A stretch of 64,000 nucleotides of DNA from Palaemon carinicauda (lineage: Eukaryota; Arthropoda; Malacostraca; Decapoda; Palaemonidae), in contig NC_090735.1 in the NCBI RefSeq assembly GCF_036898095.1, positions 1,820,888-1,884,887 of the forward strand, written 5' to 3'. Every line of letters begins with the position of its first letter. The first letter of the stretch is position 1. The position numbers were made by a program, and so were the translations under genes. Below, one piece after another: positions 63,601 to 64,000 of this stretch. The notes beneath the pieces are model-generated. The model saw only the letters and a list, made by a program, of their open reading frames with translations, was not told the origin of the DNA and made no database searches.

Positions 63601-64000
63601 CACACACTTGTCTGCATATAGGAAGAGGCTGTACTTTTTTCACAGCTTCTATAACTTGTAGATGAATGGAGGTACCAGTAACTGAAAACACACTTTTTAG
63701 CCCTGCTACTCTTATTTCATCTTGCTGTCCAACCTCTTATAACTTTTAACTTCAAAGTGCAACTGTGATGTAGATCTTATGGTATCAGTGAACTTTTGAG
63801 CATGTGTGAAAGAGTACAAATATGTTGGGCTAACATATGTCTGGGTATTTTGAGAGTGGAGTGTGTATGTTGTTAAGGATTGGTAAAAAATGAAAGTGAA
63901 GAATGTTTTGAGGAGAGTTTTCATGATAACAGGAAAGGATGACTGTGCTAGGTGACTTAAGTGCAATTGCAAGTAACAGAAAGAGATAAGGTTATAGGCA
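63601..64000. other. Right-hand flank
   Basis: AT-rich sequence. A short direct repeat, GTAACTGAAAACACAC, occurs at about 63589 and 63678. No gene is supported; the minus-strand 86-codon frame at 63712-63972 has no recognisable domain. Confidence 0.4.

Overview
The window is animal nuclear DNA, most likely from a decapod crustacean such as a shrimp or prawn. The reasons are one host gene split by very long introns, spliceosomal GT/AG junctions, AT-rich intergenic DNA, and dispersed repeats (a tRNA-like SINE, LINE fragments, a repeat ending in a TAA microsatellite) that I associate with decapod genomes. The decapod call is inference from memory of such repeats; no search was run.

The only host gene I can support is nsmce1 (NSE1, the RING-like subunit of the SMC5/6 complex). 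It lies on the + strand in five coding exons: 2189-2303, 12943-13096, 23364-23553, 38261-38383 and 41208-41360. They join in phase into a 244-residue protein, followed by an AATAAA signal at 41418. The introns are about 10.6, 10.3, 14.7 and 2.8 kb.

Almost everything else is mobile DNA. Ten DIRS-like tyrosine-recombinase retrotransposons or fragments, labelled A-J here, occupy more than half the window, all on the + strand. Clade 1 has A (2371-8756), B (13268-19800), C (24846-31617) and D (41935-48460). Each has non-identical-ended inverted terminal repeats (ITRs) and an internal complementary region (ICR) just before the right ITR that matches both outer ends. B is the best copy: Gag with one TAG stop, an open RT-RNase H-methyltransferase-like frame, and an open tyrosine recombinase (YR) in the overlapping frame. 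Clade 2 has F (48936-56668), nested inside E (about 48740-63600), and the fragments G, H, I and J in the introns.

Other elements are a TTAA-flanked piggyBac-like non-autonomous element (33306-36492) carrying about five copies of a 375-bp satellite and inserted in the right ITR of H; LINE fragments at 22640, 23618, 31800 and 37378; a tRNA-derived SINE at 9055; a long fold-back at 24167; a 5S-rRNA-derived sequence inside F at 53679; and many minisatellites. A degenerate minus-strand coding stretch of unknown identity lies at 1045-1790.

The elements work as a set of autonomous and non-autonomous relatives. B could supply Gag, RT/RH and YR, while A, C and F have almost identical ITRs but broken or deleted coding regions, which suggests they were already defective when they last moved. 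Several runs of C or G suggest that some frameshifts, especially in F, may be assembly errors.
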